Assembly (NCBI GenBank): GCA_963575745.1 | Contig: CAUYUJ010000774.1 | Span: 1-64,000, forward strand | Length of the DNA: 64,000 nt | Source of the DNA: Prorocentrum cordatum | Lineage: Eukaryota; Sar; Dinophyceae; Prorocentrales; Prorocentraceae | Direction: 5' to 3' | In this document: positions 52,931 through 63,986 of the stretch, one piece after another | Position numbering within the stretch: position 1 is the first letter of the stretch | Layout of the letters: each line of letters starts with the position of its first letter | The notes under the pieces: model-generated | Databases searched by the model: none | Seen by the model: the letters and a program-made list of their open reading frames with translations, nothing else | What the model was told of the DNA's origin: nothing | Position numbers and translations under genes: made by a program

Positions 52931-53379
52931 TCGGATTACAACAGCAACGGCTCCCGCCTGAGACTTCTTCCAAATTTACTCAGGACCCCCGCTCCTGAGA
53001 CTTCCTCACATTTTACTCGGGATCGGTGCTCCCGCCTGCGATTTCCTCGCAATTTAGTCAGGACCCCCGTTCACATCTGAGACTTCCTCACAATTTACTC
53101 AGGAGCGGCGCTCCCGCTTGAGACTTCCTCGCAATTGAATCAACATTTCCTCGCAATTTACTTCCATGCAATTTAATCAGAAATCTCGCTTTCGATGCTC
53201 AGGAAACACGCTGCGCCAAAGACGCCGTTTCAATGTACTTAGTAGCCGCGCTCCCGCCATACTCAGGCATCCCGCTTGGATGTCCCACCCGCCCGACCCG
53301 CCCGTCAGGGGATCGCCCGCCCGTCGTGGGCTCCCGCCCTTCAGGAACGGCGCTTTCGCCTGGGACTTCCTCGAACTTT

Positions 53380-53800
53380 CACGTGTTTACCTTCCTGCTC
53401 CTCCTCCCTCTCCCTCCTCCTTCTTCCCTCCTCTCCTCCCTTCTCTCTCCCTCCTCTCTTCCCTCATCCTTATGCCTCTCTGCCCTATCCCCTCTCCCTC
53501 CTCTCCCTCCTCCCTTCTCCCTCCTCTCGCTTGCCTCCTCCCTCCCTGTTTATTATTACCTCTCTCTCTTGCTCTCTTTCTCTCCCCTCTCTCTCTCTCT
53601 CTCTCTCTTTCTCATGATCTACCTCTATTTCTGCCTTTTTTGTGTGTCTCTCGTTCTTTCATTTTTTTGTTTCTCTCTCCCTCTTCCTCTAATCAACCGC
53701 CCCCATCTTCGCTCCTTCTCTCCTTGCGTTTTCCCTCTTCGTTCGTCCCTCCCCCTCCCTTCCTCCCACTCTCCCTCGTTTTCCCCCTCCTCTATTTGCA
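53380..53800. repeat. CT-rich tract with (CT)n
   Basis: CCTCCCTCTC-type sequence; (CT)n at about 53588-53610. No gene seen. Confidence 0.85.
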
Positions 53801-53879
53801 GGGCCCACACCACTTACAATGGCGGGCACATGTACGCCCACGAAAGATTGTCCACCCGTTTAGGTTTGCCCGCCTGTCT

Positions 53880-54330
53880 CAGCCCGCCGCCCCCCGCAAA
53901 GAGAAAGAGTCCCCCCAAAGGGGGTGTGATCGAAGACAAAAAAGGCGGGTATCGAGGGTGTGGGAAACTCGTTTTGAATGGCACACGGGCAAGTAAGAGC
54001 GAACAATCTTAGAATGATTGTTGTTGTTCTCGTTGTTGCTGTTTCATTTCGTGGGTCCCCCCCTGGTAGCCGTGGCATATTTTCAATTAAAATGCGTCTC
54101 CTGGGGCTCGAACCCTGTCTTCTAAAAGGGGAAATCAGGTGTCACCAAACTGTACCTTTGGCCCCCGGCTTACAACAACCGCAACAACAATAATACGTTT
54201 AAGACTCTTCGCCCTTATCTGCTCGAGTGTCCCATAACGCGTATTTCCCAAACCCTCGATACCCGCCCTCTCCGTCTTCGATCGAACCCCTTTTAGGGGG
54301 TATACTTTCTTCCCTGCAGGCCGGGTCCCG
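53880..54330. repeat. Composite repeat units, one in each orientation
   Basis: 53880-54165 read on the minus strand: tRNA-like part (A-box region CAGTTTGGTGACACC, B-box GGGTTCGAGCCCC), ATATGCC, (CAA)n, GATTGTTCGCTC, body with CCCCC-TTT-GGGGG hairpin. 54170-54330 carries (CAA)n and the body again in the opposite orientation with hairpin CCCC-TTTTA-GGGG. Confidence 0.55.
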
Positions 54331-54434
54331 GCAAGCGGCGGGGCGGCCGCGGACCGTCGGCCTGGCCAGCGGCAGCGCTGATCGGCGGGGCGGCCGCGGA
54401 CCGTCGACCCGATCCCAAGAGGGACGGACAGGAT

Positions 54435-54441
54435 ACCGACC

Positions 54442-54472
<31 letters not shown>

Positions 54473-54473
54473 C

Positions 54474-54542
<69 letters not shown>

Positions 54543-54545
54543 CGA
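54435..54545. repeat. (GAC)n microsatellite
   Basis: About 35 ACG triplets with a GCCGGCGGCGG interruption. Confidence 0.96.
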
Positions 54546-54589
54546 AAGCGAGAGCGAGAGAGAACGACAGCAGGACCACAAGGACACGA

Positions 54590-55345
54590 AGTAGGCCACG
54601 AAGGGCGACAGCGGGGACACGATGGGAATGCGGATGGGGTCACGAAGAGCGCGAACGAGCGGGGGCCACGAAGGACAGATAATGCGGGGCCAAAGAAGGC
54701 AACGATGGGGCCACTGAGGGTAGCACATGGGGCCACGTAGGACAGTGAGGGGGCCACAAACGGAGACAGCGGGGCCACGAAGGGCATGCACATGGGGCCG
54801 CAACGGGCGCGAACGAGCGGGGACCACGAAGGGCATACGTATACTGGGCCGCGGAGGGCAAGGATGGGGCCACTGAGGGGGGCAGCAACGGGGCCACGGA
54901 GGGCAGCGAGGGGGCCACGAAGGTTGACAGCGGGCCACGAAGGGCATGCATGTGGAGCCACCAGGGGCGCGAACGAGCGGGGGCCACGAAGGGCATACAT
55001 ATATGGGGCCACGAAGGGCAGCGAGGGGGCCACGAAGGGATGCAACGGGGCCACGAAGGGCAGCGAGGGGGCCAGGAAGGGCTGCAACGGGGCCACGAAA
55101 GGCTGCGACGGGACCACGAAGGGCAGCGAGGGGGCCACGAATGGCTGCAACGGGGCCACGAAACAAAGCGGGGGGGCCACGAAGGGCCGCAACGGGGCCA
55201 CGAAGGGCAGCGATGAGGCCACGAGGGGCTGCAACGGGGCCACGAAGGGCAGCGAGGGGGGCACGAAGGGCTGCAGCGGGGCCGCGAAACAAAGCGAGGG
55301 GGCCACGAAGGGTTGCAACGGGGCCACGAAGGGCAGCGAGATCCC
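54590..55345. repeat. 21-bp minisatellite
   Basis: GGGCCACGAAGGGCAGCGAG and GGGCCACGAAGGGCTGCAAC units, regular at 55010-55345 and looser at 54590-55010. The period of 21 keeps three minus-strand and two plus-strand frames open, giving 7-residue repeats such as LRGPVAA or FVAPLQP. Confidence 0.92.
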
Positions 55346-55429
55346 GAGTCCTAGGTAATATGTGAGGGAGTCCGAAGCGTGAGCGCGACTCCTGGATCCT
55401 GGGTGTCGGGAGCGCGGCGCTTGAGTAAA

Positions 55430-55640
55430 TTGCAAAAAAAATCCAACGCATGGGCGCTACTCTTCAGTAGAATTGCAAGCAAGTCTCCAGCGAGAGCGCG
55501 ACTCCAGAGCGCCGGGAAAGCAATTCCTGAATAAATGGTCAGGAAGTCCCAAGCGAGAGCGCGATTCCTTAACAAATTATAAGGAAGTCCCAAGCGAGAG
55601 CGGGGGTCCTGGCTAAACTGTGAGGAAGTCTCAGGCGGGA
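55430..55640. repeat. Degenerate AGGAAGTC repeats, inverted orientation
   Basis: GGAAGTCCCAAGCGAGAGCG units of about 40-45 bp, complement of those at 51950-52290. Confidence 0.68.
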
Positions 55641-55654
55641 GCCGTTGTTGTTGT

Positions 55655-55800
55655 AACCCGGGGGCCAGGGGCCCAGTTTGAGCCTCAAGGCTTTCCCTGG
55701 TAAATAAAAAGGGTGCGAGCGTCGAGGGGCACACTTTGATTGAGAAAAACAATATGCACCGGTGGGGGGATCAATAATACTTAGTCTTCTGAAGTGAGAG
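55655..55800 (+). repeat. tRNA-like segment of the composite repeat, plus orientation
   Basis: GGCCCAGTTTGAGCC, then AAAAAGGGTGCGAGCG and GGGGCACACTTTGATTGAG, GCACCGGTGGGGGGATC. The body is missing. Confidence 0.5.
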
Positions 55801-56094
55801 TTCAACGGCTCCCGCCTGATACTTCCTCACGATGTATTCCCAAATCGCGCTTTCGCGCGGGACTTCCTCACACTTTGTACGGGAATGGCGCTCTCGCGTG
55901 GGACCTCTTTGCAATTTATTCAAACGCTGCGCCCTCGACACTCAGGATCACGCTCTCGCTGTGGATGTCTGCGCGACTTATTTGGGACTCGCGCTATCGC
56001 TCGAAACTCTTCCGCGACTCATGCAAGACATACGCTTCGGCAACCCACCTGCCACTTAAATCTATCTTCAATCCGTCCTCTCGTCGCCTGCCTT

Positions 56095-56425
56095 AGGGGC
56101 TGCACGAAATACACGTTGCCGGTAAGAAAAGTAGACCCCTAAGGGGATACGGTCGAAGACGAAGAGGGCAGGCATCGAGGGTTTGGGGAAAAAGTGTTGA
56201 ATGGCACGCGAGCAGATAGGAGTGAACAGACAGTCTTGAAATGTTTGTTGCTGTTTTTGTTGTTGCATTTGTTGTTGGAATAGTAAATTCATGTCTAAAG
56301 AATAATCGATCCCACCTCTGGCGACCATCGTATTGTTCAATTAAAGTGCCTCTCCCGGGGCTCGCACTTTGTTCCTCCACAGGGGGAAGCGTGGTGTCAC
56401 CAAATTGGGCCCCTGGCCACTGGTC
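56095..56425 (-). repeat. Composite repeat unit with tRNA-like segment
   Basis: Minus strand: tRNA-like part (CCCAATTTGGTGACACC, GTGCGAGCCCCGGGAG), (CAA)n-like run, body with CCCC-TTA-GGGG hairpin (about 56136-56147). Contains the uninterrupted site GAGCAGATAGGAGTGAACA at 56209. Confidence 0.55.
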
Positions 56426-56599
56426 TACAAAAACAGCGGCTCCCGCCTGATACTTTCTCACAAATGTATTCCCGAGTCGCGCTCTCACGCAGGACGTCCT
56501 CACAATTTACTCTCGTTGTGGCATTCCTTACGATTTACTTGGGAATCGCGCTATCGCTCGAGACTTCCTCGCGATTCATGCAGTGATCACGCTTCAGCT

Positions 56600-56907
56600 G
56601 CCCGCCTGCTCGACCTGGCCGCTTGCGCCCGCCTGCCCGACCCGCCCAGTAGGGTCTACCTGCCCGATCTGCCCGTTTTGTTCTGCCACGTGGTTTCTGC
56701 TCCTAGCCCCCCTCCTGCTCAATTCTTTCGTGCTCCAACCTTCTCCCTCCCCCTTTTCCATCCGTCCTCTCTTCCCCTATTTCGGGGCCTGCGCTAATTG
56801 CACGTGGCAGGCAAGGAACATATGCCCCCAAGGGGGCACCATCGAAGACGAAGAGGGCGGGTATCGAGGGTTTGGGATATACGTGGTGAATGACACGCGA
56901 GCAGATA
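56600..56907. repeat. Composite repeat body, copy interrupted by family C
   Basis: CT-rich lead, GGGCACCATCGAAGACGAAG with CCCCCAAGGGGG hairpin, GGTATCGAGGGTTTGGGAT, ending GCGAGCAGATA where family C begins. Resumes at 57066 as GGAGCGAACAATC. Confidence 0.6.
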
Positions 56908-57065
56908 CAATCGGTGCGTTGACCTAAGGAACCCTAAATAAGGGACGAGGCTCCTTTTTTCCATAAGTTGAACTTCGATTTCCGATCGAAAACAGAAGGA
57001 CAACCTGAGACAAGCTGTGAAACACTTCCCCAACCGAAAGGGTTCCTTCTCCAGGGCCCCGACTG
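56908..57065. mobile_element. TIR element family C, copy 4
   Basis: 158 bp (internal deletion of about 18 bp relative to the others); left tip mutated to CAATCGGTGC, right tip GCCCCGACTG. Left TA intact, right TA mutated to CA. Inserted in the composite repeat; empty paralogue at 56209. Confidence 0.85.
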
Positions 57066-57126
57066 CAGGAGCGAACAATCTCACAGTGATTGCTGTTGTC
57101 GTTGGTGGTGCTGGCGTCGTCCTCGC

Positions 57127-57222
57127 CCGCGACCCGCCCGCGACCCGCCCCGCGACCCGCCCCGCGACCCGCCCCGCGACGCGCCCGCGATCCACGCCGC
57201 GCCCGCGATCCACGCCGCGCCT
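57127..57222. repeat. 11-bp GC minisatellite
   Basis: GACCCGCCCCGC units then GATCCACGCCGCGCCC units. Confidence 0.88.
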
Positions 57223-57455
57223 GCCCCCTTTCCCTCTTGTCCGCAACTGCGGGGGGCTGCGGCAAGAATCTGTCTCGCCGTGGGCTGCGGATGTCTGACC
57301 ACACCCGCTTCCCGAGGTGCCCTGCGAAGAGCGGTCTCCAGAGGTGGAGGCGGGCAGCTTCCCCGCCCCAGGGGAAGGAACAACTACCCACTTCCACCCC
57401 AGGGCCTATCATAGAATCGAGGATCCAGGGGCGGATGTGGTCAGAAATCGGTCTT
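57223..57455. other. Spacer, no gene seen
   Basis: No motif recognised. Confidence 0.4.
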
Positions 57456-57458
57456 CGA

Positions 57459-57459
<1 letters not shown>

Positions 57460-57496
<37 letters not shown>

Positions 57497-57497
57497 C
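57460..57497. repeat. (TA)n microsatellite
   Basis: TATATA run; shorter (TA)n at about 57799-57816. Confidence 0.95.
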
Positions 57498-57637
57498 ACA
57501 TACACGGTGAAGGCATTTTAAAAACTCTTCGAGGGTGCGCGGGCCCACCCGTGATAAAATAAAACATGCGCAGAGGCACGGGCGGGGCCCCAGCCCTCCA
57601 ACTAGGGCTCGGCGTCCTGGGGCCCGCAGGCGGTGAA

Positions 57638-57796
57638 GGCATTGGATAAAGAACCCTGGGATAAGGAACCCGGGGTCTGGAGGCCCGTGGAACTCCAATC
57701 GACGCTTGGCCATGGATATCGCCGCCGCCCTCATCAGAGAAGGAACCCTCCATGGTCTGAAGCCTCCTGGGCACTTTCCTTAATGAACGCCCCCAC
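57638..57796. mobile_element. TIR element family N, copy 2
   Basis: GGCATTGGATAAAGAACCCT at the left; GGGCACTTTCCTTAATGAAC then GCCCCC at the right, complementary to the left over about 20 bp. Confidence 0.65.
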
Positions 57797-58059
57797 CTTG
57801 TATATATATATATATACACAAGACTGCAGTGGTGCTTCGCGCCATGCACCTTGGTCCTTGAAGTTTGGTATGCAGGCGGAATAATAGGAAGGTCAAGCCG
57901 ACAATTTAGAGATAACTCCTTGTTGCCTTTTCCGGCATCGCCGCTATAACAATGTTATTCGTTGTCCTTCCTCCATGTTTTTTCCTCATGTTCGCCGTAC
58001 ATTGCGCATTATCCCTTTCCTCCTCAGCTTTTGTTTTTGCGGAGGCTCCTCCTTGGAGA

Positions 58060-58720
58060 GCCTCTGGGGGCCTCACAAAAGTTGTTTCATGCTTTCTTAA
58101 GGCCTTTTGGAAGCCTCCTGAGCGTATTCTGGGGCCTATGGGGACTTCCTCTGAACGACCGGGTCACGAGTTGGAATGCTTCGGAGGGTGTCGTGGGGCC
58201 ATCTTGGGCCGCCATGGGGCTCTCTGAGGGCCATCTTGGACCCGTGTTGTGCCATTTTGGGGCTCTCTTTGACTGCCTGGAAGCCCTTTCGGATGGTTGT
58301 GGGGCGATGTTGGAGCCTCCCAGGCGGCTTCGGACGCCCAGAAGACCGCCGTCTTGGAGCGTCGGGAAGCCGAAACGAGGAGAACCCCAAGATTCAGCAA
58401 AAACCAACAGACAATCACATATTTGTGCCTCTGTGGGCCTTCTTGGGAGTGCTCTTGGAGGCCTCTTTGGGGCCGTCCTGGAGGCCTTTTGGGCCATCTT
58501 GAGGTCACGTCGGTCACTCTTGGAGCGCTCTTGTGCTGTCTTGGGGGTCTCTGGGACGTCTCCGATGACCCCCCTGATCGCCCTAGGTGTGCTGGAAGGC
58601 TTGGCAAAACGCCCTGCGATGCCCGGGGGGGCGCTTCGAGGCCCGTCCGGAGGGTTTCAATCGCCCCAGATCCCGGGAGTCCGGTTTTGGGGGGGGGACG
58701 GGTTTTCCCTCCGGCCCGGG
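58060..58720. repeat. Degenerate TTGGGGCC-type minisatellite
   Basis: Same dispersed family as 32886-33260, including TTGGAGCGTCGGGAAGC at 58354. Confidence 0.72.
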
Positions 58721-59102
58721 CTTTTAAAAATTCAGGAAGAGGAATATATCCACACATGAATATACTCGAACCACGCGCGCGCTTCGCGCGCTTAGGTTCT
58801 AGTGTGCCAGTCAATCTAGCATCATCAAGTGCGACGTCTGGGACGACTGGGACGTCGGGGAGTCCATTGCGAGATCGTAAACATCAACCCGGATAAGGGG
58901 CCAAACGGGCTTGCACACGCTCGTGAGTGCGTTAATTACGCGCGTTGCTGCGTGGTGTTGCGTAACCAGCGGAACTGATCTGGGATCCGTCACTATCTGA
59001 TCTGGGATCCAGAATCATCAAGAAGCCCGAAAACCTGGATCCTCAACCTGGATCCTCGAACGTCAACCCTCGATCCTCCTCCTCATCCTCCTCCCCCTCG
59101 GG
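58721..59102. other. Unique stretch, no gene seen
   Basis: Contains two CTGATCTGGGATCC words (58975, 58998) and CCTGGATCCTC twice. No coding motif. Confidence 0.42.
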
Positions 59103-59660
59103 GCGGAGTTGCGTTGGTCTCGTACCGGAGTTGTGCCGATTTGGGGCCCTCCGGGGGCGCACTTGAAACCGTATTGGGGCCAATCTGCTCATCTTGGGGA
59201 GCCCGGGGGTGGCTGCTCGGCTCTGACGCTCCTCGGCGTTTTCCTAGGCTCCTAGGCGCTTCCCGCAAGCCCTCCCAGGTTCCGAGGAGAGCATCGGACG
59301 CCTCCAGGGGGTGCCCGCAAGGTAGCACCAGGAACGCCTGAGCCAACGATGGGCACAACACAAACACGAAAACGACACACATCGAACGCAATGTACTGTG
59401 GGAGTTGCGTCGGATTTGCATCGGCCTAGGGCCCTCTGGGGGCACACTTCAAACCGTCTTGGGCCCAATCGTGGCAAGTTGGGTGTGCCGCTCGTGGGGC
59501 GTCTTGAGAGCCTGCAGGGTCCGTCTTGGAGAGCTTTGGGCCCTGGTTTAGGGGTGGGAGCTCTGAGGCTCCTTGCAGCTTCCCTGAAGGTCTCCCACGC
59601 CCCGAGGAGAGCATTGGATGATTGGATGCCTCCAGGGGGGCCTGGCTACTGCCGGAGTTG
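59103..59660. repeat. 297-bp tandem duplication
   Basis: 59103-59345 and 59400-59650 align (GGAGTTGCGT, GGGCCCTC, GGGGGC-CACTT, CCGAGGAGAGCAT, GCCTCCAGGGGG). A third start, CCGGAGTTGCGTTGG, is at 59651. Confidence 0.7.
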
Positions 59661-60095
59661 CGTTGGTTTGGGCTCTCTTGGGCCGTCCAGGGGTCCTTCT
59701 GGGCCGCCTTGCCGGGCCTCTCTTGGGAGTCTCTTGGGGCTCTCTCTGGCGACCCTCATGGGCCCTCGTGGGCGGTCTTGGGGCCTCTTGGGACGTCTGG
59801 TGACGCTCTTGGGCCGTCTAGGGCCCCCTTCTCTGGGCCTGCGAACCGTCTTGGGGCAATGTGTATGGCCTCTTGGGCCGTCTTGGTGCGATTTGTTTGG
59901 CCTCTTGTCAGATGTCTTGAAGCCGCATTGGGCTGTCTCAGAGCGGCCGTGGGCCGTCTCGGGCCCTCTCGGGCGCTCTCGGGCCCCATCTTGGGCCTCT
60001 CTTGCGCGTCTTGGAAACATCCAAGGCAATTTTGAGTGCCTCTTGGGCCGTCTTGGGGGACTCTTGAGCGCTCTTGGGGCTCTCTTGGGCCGAGA
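59661..60095. repeat. Degenerate TTGGGCCGTC-type minisatellite
   Basis: Irregular 12-24-bp units (CTCTTGGGCCGTCTTGG). Confidence 0.75.
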
Positions 60096-60184
60096 TGAAA
60101 GACGATGTCGGACGCGAAAGGAGGGCCGGCACCCCCATGGAGGAGCCAAGGGCAAGGTGTTGGGCTCGCTGCAGCCTTACCCAA

Positions 60185-60299
60185 ACATACACACACCGAT
60201 ATACACATATATGAACATATTTACACATATTTACACACATATATATACATATGTATATATATATATATAGGTATGTATAGATATGTATATGTATATGTG

Positions 60300-60335
<36 letters not shown>
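60185..60335. repeat. (TA)n / ATAC-rich tract
   Basis: ACACATATAT words, then TATATA runs at 60253-60271 and 60306-60332. Confidence 0.93.
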
Positions 60336-60337
<2 letters not shown>

Positions 60338-60559
60338 TCCGCCGGCCCCCTTGTGGGGCCACCAGGCTGTAGGCCGAAGGTTCGCAGTTTCCTGCACCAG
60401 TTGCAGCTCCCAGTTTCCACTGTTACAGTTCTGCTTCTTGCTGCTTACTGTTCCTTGTTGATGGACCGCGCGAGGGGGGGAGGCCCAAAACGGGGTCTCC
60501 CCCCCTTTCGCGCGCCCTGAGCGTGCTGTCTGAATTGCTGGGGTGGGTAAAAATTGACA

Positions 60560-60830
60560 CCCCTCACGCAGATCGGCGGGGTCAGGGTCCAAGAACACAA
60601 GGGATTTGCCACATTTCTGATATTCGGTGGCACCCCTCACGCAGATCGGCGGGGTCAGGGTGCAAAAACACAAAGGATTTGGCACATGTCTGACATTCGG
60701 TGGCACCCTCATGCACATCGGCGGGGTCAGGGTCCAAAAACAAATTGGATTTGCAACATGTCTGACATTCGGCGGCAACCCTCACGAAGATCGGCGGGGT
60801 CAGGGTGCAAACACATTACGCTACCGAGGA
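60560..60830. repeat. 73-bp satellite, left block
   Basis: About four units: CACCCCTCACGCAGATCGGC, GGGGTCAGGGTCCAA, GATTTGCCACATTTCTGA, ATTCGGTGG. Confidence 0.92.
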
Positions 60831-61009
60831 ACCCCACATACTTAATTTAAATCTTATGTGTTTGCTGAAGTTGATAATATATGCGCAATTCTGCGTTCTG
60901 AGCCCTCGTCGCGAATGTTCCCCTATGTGTCATCCAACGCCATATTGCTTGAACCTCCTCCCTCTTCCTAGCCTTCTATCCTCCATCGAGGACAGATTCG
61001 AGCCAGCCA
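60831..61009. other. AT-richer spacer between two satellites
   Basis: Unique sequence with TTAATTTAAATCTTATGTG. No gene seen. Confidence 0.5.
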
Positions 61010-62945
61010 GCGGCCGCGGTGAGGGACCACCCCCTGCGCACCCTCTATGGTGTCGAGAAAGTGCCCTGGACAACCGTCGTGCATAGCGGCGGCGGTGAGG
61101 GACCACCCCCTGCGCACCCTCTGTGGTGTCGAGAAAATGCCACGCCTGCTATGCCCTGGACGACCGTCGTGCAGAGCGGCCGCGCTGAGGGGCCACCCTC
61201 TGCGCACCCCCTGTGGTGTTGAGAAAGTGCCACTCCTGCCACGATCTGCGAGCGTGTCACGGATAGAGGCCGCGCTGAGGGACAACCCTCTGCGCACCCC
61301 CTGTGGTGTCGAGAAAGTGCCACTCCTGCCACGATCTGCGAGCGTGTCACGGATAGAGGCCGCGCTGAGGGACCACCCTCTGCGCACCCCCTGTGGTGTC
61401 GAGAAAGTGCCACTCCTGCCACGATCTGCGAGCGTGTCACGGATAGAGGCCGCGCTGAGGGACCACCCTCTGCGCACCCCCTGTGGTGTCGAGAAAGTGC
61501 CACTCCTGCCACGATCTGCGAGCGTGTCACGGATAGAGGCCGCGCTGAGGGACCACCCTCTGCGCACCCCCTGTGGTGTCGAGAAAGTGCCACTCCTGCC
61601 ACGATCTGCGAGCGTGTCACGGATAGAGGCCGCGCTGAGGGACCACCCTCTGCGCACCCCCTGTGGTGTCGAGAAAATGCCACTCCTGCCACGATCTGCG
61701 AGCGTGTCACGGATAGAGGCCGCGCTGAGGGACCACCCTCTGCGCACCCCCTGTGGTGTCGAGAAAGTGCCACTCCTGCCACGATCTGCGAGCGTGTCAC
61801 GGATAGAGGCCGCGCTGAGGGACCACCCTCTGCGCACCCCCTGTGGTGTCGAGAAAGTGCCACTCCTGCCACGATCTGCGAGCGTGTCACGGATAGAGGC
61901 CGCGCTGAGGGACCACCCTCTGCGCACCCCCTGTGGTGTCGAGAAAGTGCCACTCCTGCCACGATCTGCGAGCGTGTCACGGATAGAGGCCGCGCTGAGG
62001 GACCACCCTCTGCGCACCCCCTGTGGTGTCGAGAAAGTGCCACTCCTGCCACGATCTGCGAGCGTGTCACGGATAGAGGCCGCGCTGAGGGACCACCCTC
62101 TGCGCACCCCCTGTGGGTCGAGAAGTGCCACTCCTGCCACGATCTGCGAGCGTGTCACGGATAGAGGCCGCGCTGAGGGACCACCCTCTGCGCACCCCCT
62201 GTGGTGTCGAGAAAGTGCCACTCCTGCCACGATCTGCGAGCGTGTCACGGATAGAGGCCGCGCTGAGGGACCACCCTCTGCGCACCCCTCTGGTGTCGGA
62301 AAGTGCCACGCCTGCCACGCTCTCCGACCCTGGCACGCATAGAGACCGCGCTGAGGGACCACCCCCTGCGCACCCTCTCTGGTGTCGGAAAAGTGCCACC
62401 CCTGCCACGCTCTCCGACCCTGGCACGCATAGAGACCGCGCTGAGGGACCACCCCCTGCGCACCCTCTCTGGTGTCGAGAAAGTGCCACCCCTGCCACGC
62501 TCTCCGACCCTGGCACGCATAGAGACCGCGCTGAGGGACCACCCCCTGCGCACCCTCTCTGGTGTCGGGAAAGTGCCACCCCTGCCACGCTCTCCGACCC
62601 TGGCACGCATAGAGACCGCGCTGAGGGACCACCCCCTGTGCACCCTCTCTGGTGTCGAGACAGAGCCACCCCTGCCACGCTCTCCGACCCTGGCACGCAT
62701 AGAGACCGCGCTGAGGAACCACCCCCTGTGCACCCTCTCTGGTGTCGGCAAAGTGCCACCCCTGCCACGCTCTCCGGCCCTGGCGCGCATAGAGACCGCG
62801 CTGAGGGACCACCCCCTGCGCACCCTCTCTGGTGTCGAGGAAGTGCCACCCTTGCCACGCTCTCCGACCCTGGCACGCATAGAGACCGCGCTGAGGGACC
62901 ACCCCCTGCGCACCCTTTCTGGTGTCGAGAAAGTGTCACGCATGC
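61010..62945. repeat. 90-bp satellite array
   Basis: About 21 units. Type I (61230-62290): ACTCCTGCCACGATCTGCGA, GCGTGTCACGGATAGAGGCC, copies almost identical. Type II (62290-62945): CCTGCCACGCTCTCCGACCC, TGGCACGCATAGAGACCGCG. All share GCTGAGGGACCACCC and GGTGTCGAGAAAGTGCCA. First unit is 76 bp. The period of 90 is divisible by three, so frames on both strands run open for hundreds of codons (30-residue repeats); one unit near 62115 has a 2-bp loss. No start, splice or domain suggests real protein. Confidence 0.96.
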
Positions 62946-62954
62946 CGTGCCCTG

Positions 62955-63032
62955 CGCCATGGCCTGCTGAGCTGTGCTGTGCTGAGCTGAGCTGTGCTGA
63001 GCTGTGCTGAGCTGTGCTGTGCTGTGTGTGTG
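62955..63032. repeat. GAGCTGTGCT minisatellite
   Basis: GCTGTGCTGAGCTGTGCTGA units of 5-10 bp, ending in (TG)n. Confidence 0.88.
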
Positions 63033-63111
63033 GGGGGAGGGGAGGTGTGTGTGAGGAGACGCGGGTGCGACGCGGCAGAGAAGAAAACCATAACCCCACG
63101 AAACATGTGGG

Positions 63112-63640
63112 GAACAACGGATTTGCCACATGTTTGAAATTCGGTGGCACCCCTCACGCAGATCGGCGGGTCAGGGTCCACAAGCACAAAGGATTTGCCA
63201 CATGTCTGACATTCGGTGGCACCCCTCACGCACATTGGCGGGGTCAGGGTCCAAAACCAAATGGGATTTACAACAATTTTGGCATTTTGCGGCACCCCTC
63301 ACGCAGATCGGCGGGGTCAGGGTCCAAAGCACACGGGATTTGCCACATTTCTGAAATTCGGTGGCACCCCTCACGCAGATCGGCAGGGTCAGGGTCCAAA
63401 AACACAAGGGATGTGCCACATTTCTAAAATTCGGAAACACCCCTCACGCAGATCTGCAGGGTCAGGGTCCAAAAACAAATGGGATGCGCAACATTTCTGA
63501 AATTTGGTGGCACCCCTCACGCAGATCCGTAGGGTCAGGGTCCAAACACACAGCGGATTTGCCACATGTTTGAGATTCGGTGGCAACCGTGACGCAGATC
63601 CGTAGGGTCAGGGTCGAAAAACAAACAGGTCCCGATCCTG
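63112..63640. repeat. 73-bp satellite, right block
   Basis: About seven units of the same repeat as 60560-60830, with GGCGGGGTCAGGGTCCAAA and TGTGACATTCGGTGG-type variants. Confidence 0.92.
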
Positions 63641-63732
63641 CTTCACGGCGGCGCCCAGACCTCATCATTTAGCTTTTGCATCTCCCACTATCCGAGACAG
63701 GGGGCCAGCGGCATGGGGCGAAGCCCTTACGG

Positions 63733-63955
63733 ATATATATATATATATATAAATAAATATATACACACCCATATCTCGTGTGTGCACCCATACATACTTA
63801 CTTACATACATACATACATACATACAAACATACATACATACATACATACATACATACATACATACATACATACATACATACATACATACATACATACACA
63901 CACACATACATACATACATACCTACCTACCTACCTACATACATACATACATACAT

Positions 63956-63986
<31 letters not shown>

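Noticed and set aside
54092-54165. Functional tRNA gene on the minus strand
   Set aside because: A- and B-box-like parts are present but the acceptor stem does not pair and several diverged copies exist; treated as tRNA-derived repeat.
60968-62902. 644-codon repeat protein on the minus strand
   Set aside because: The 90-bp period keeps every frame open. No start context, splice signal or domain; kept only as a satellite.
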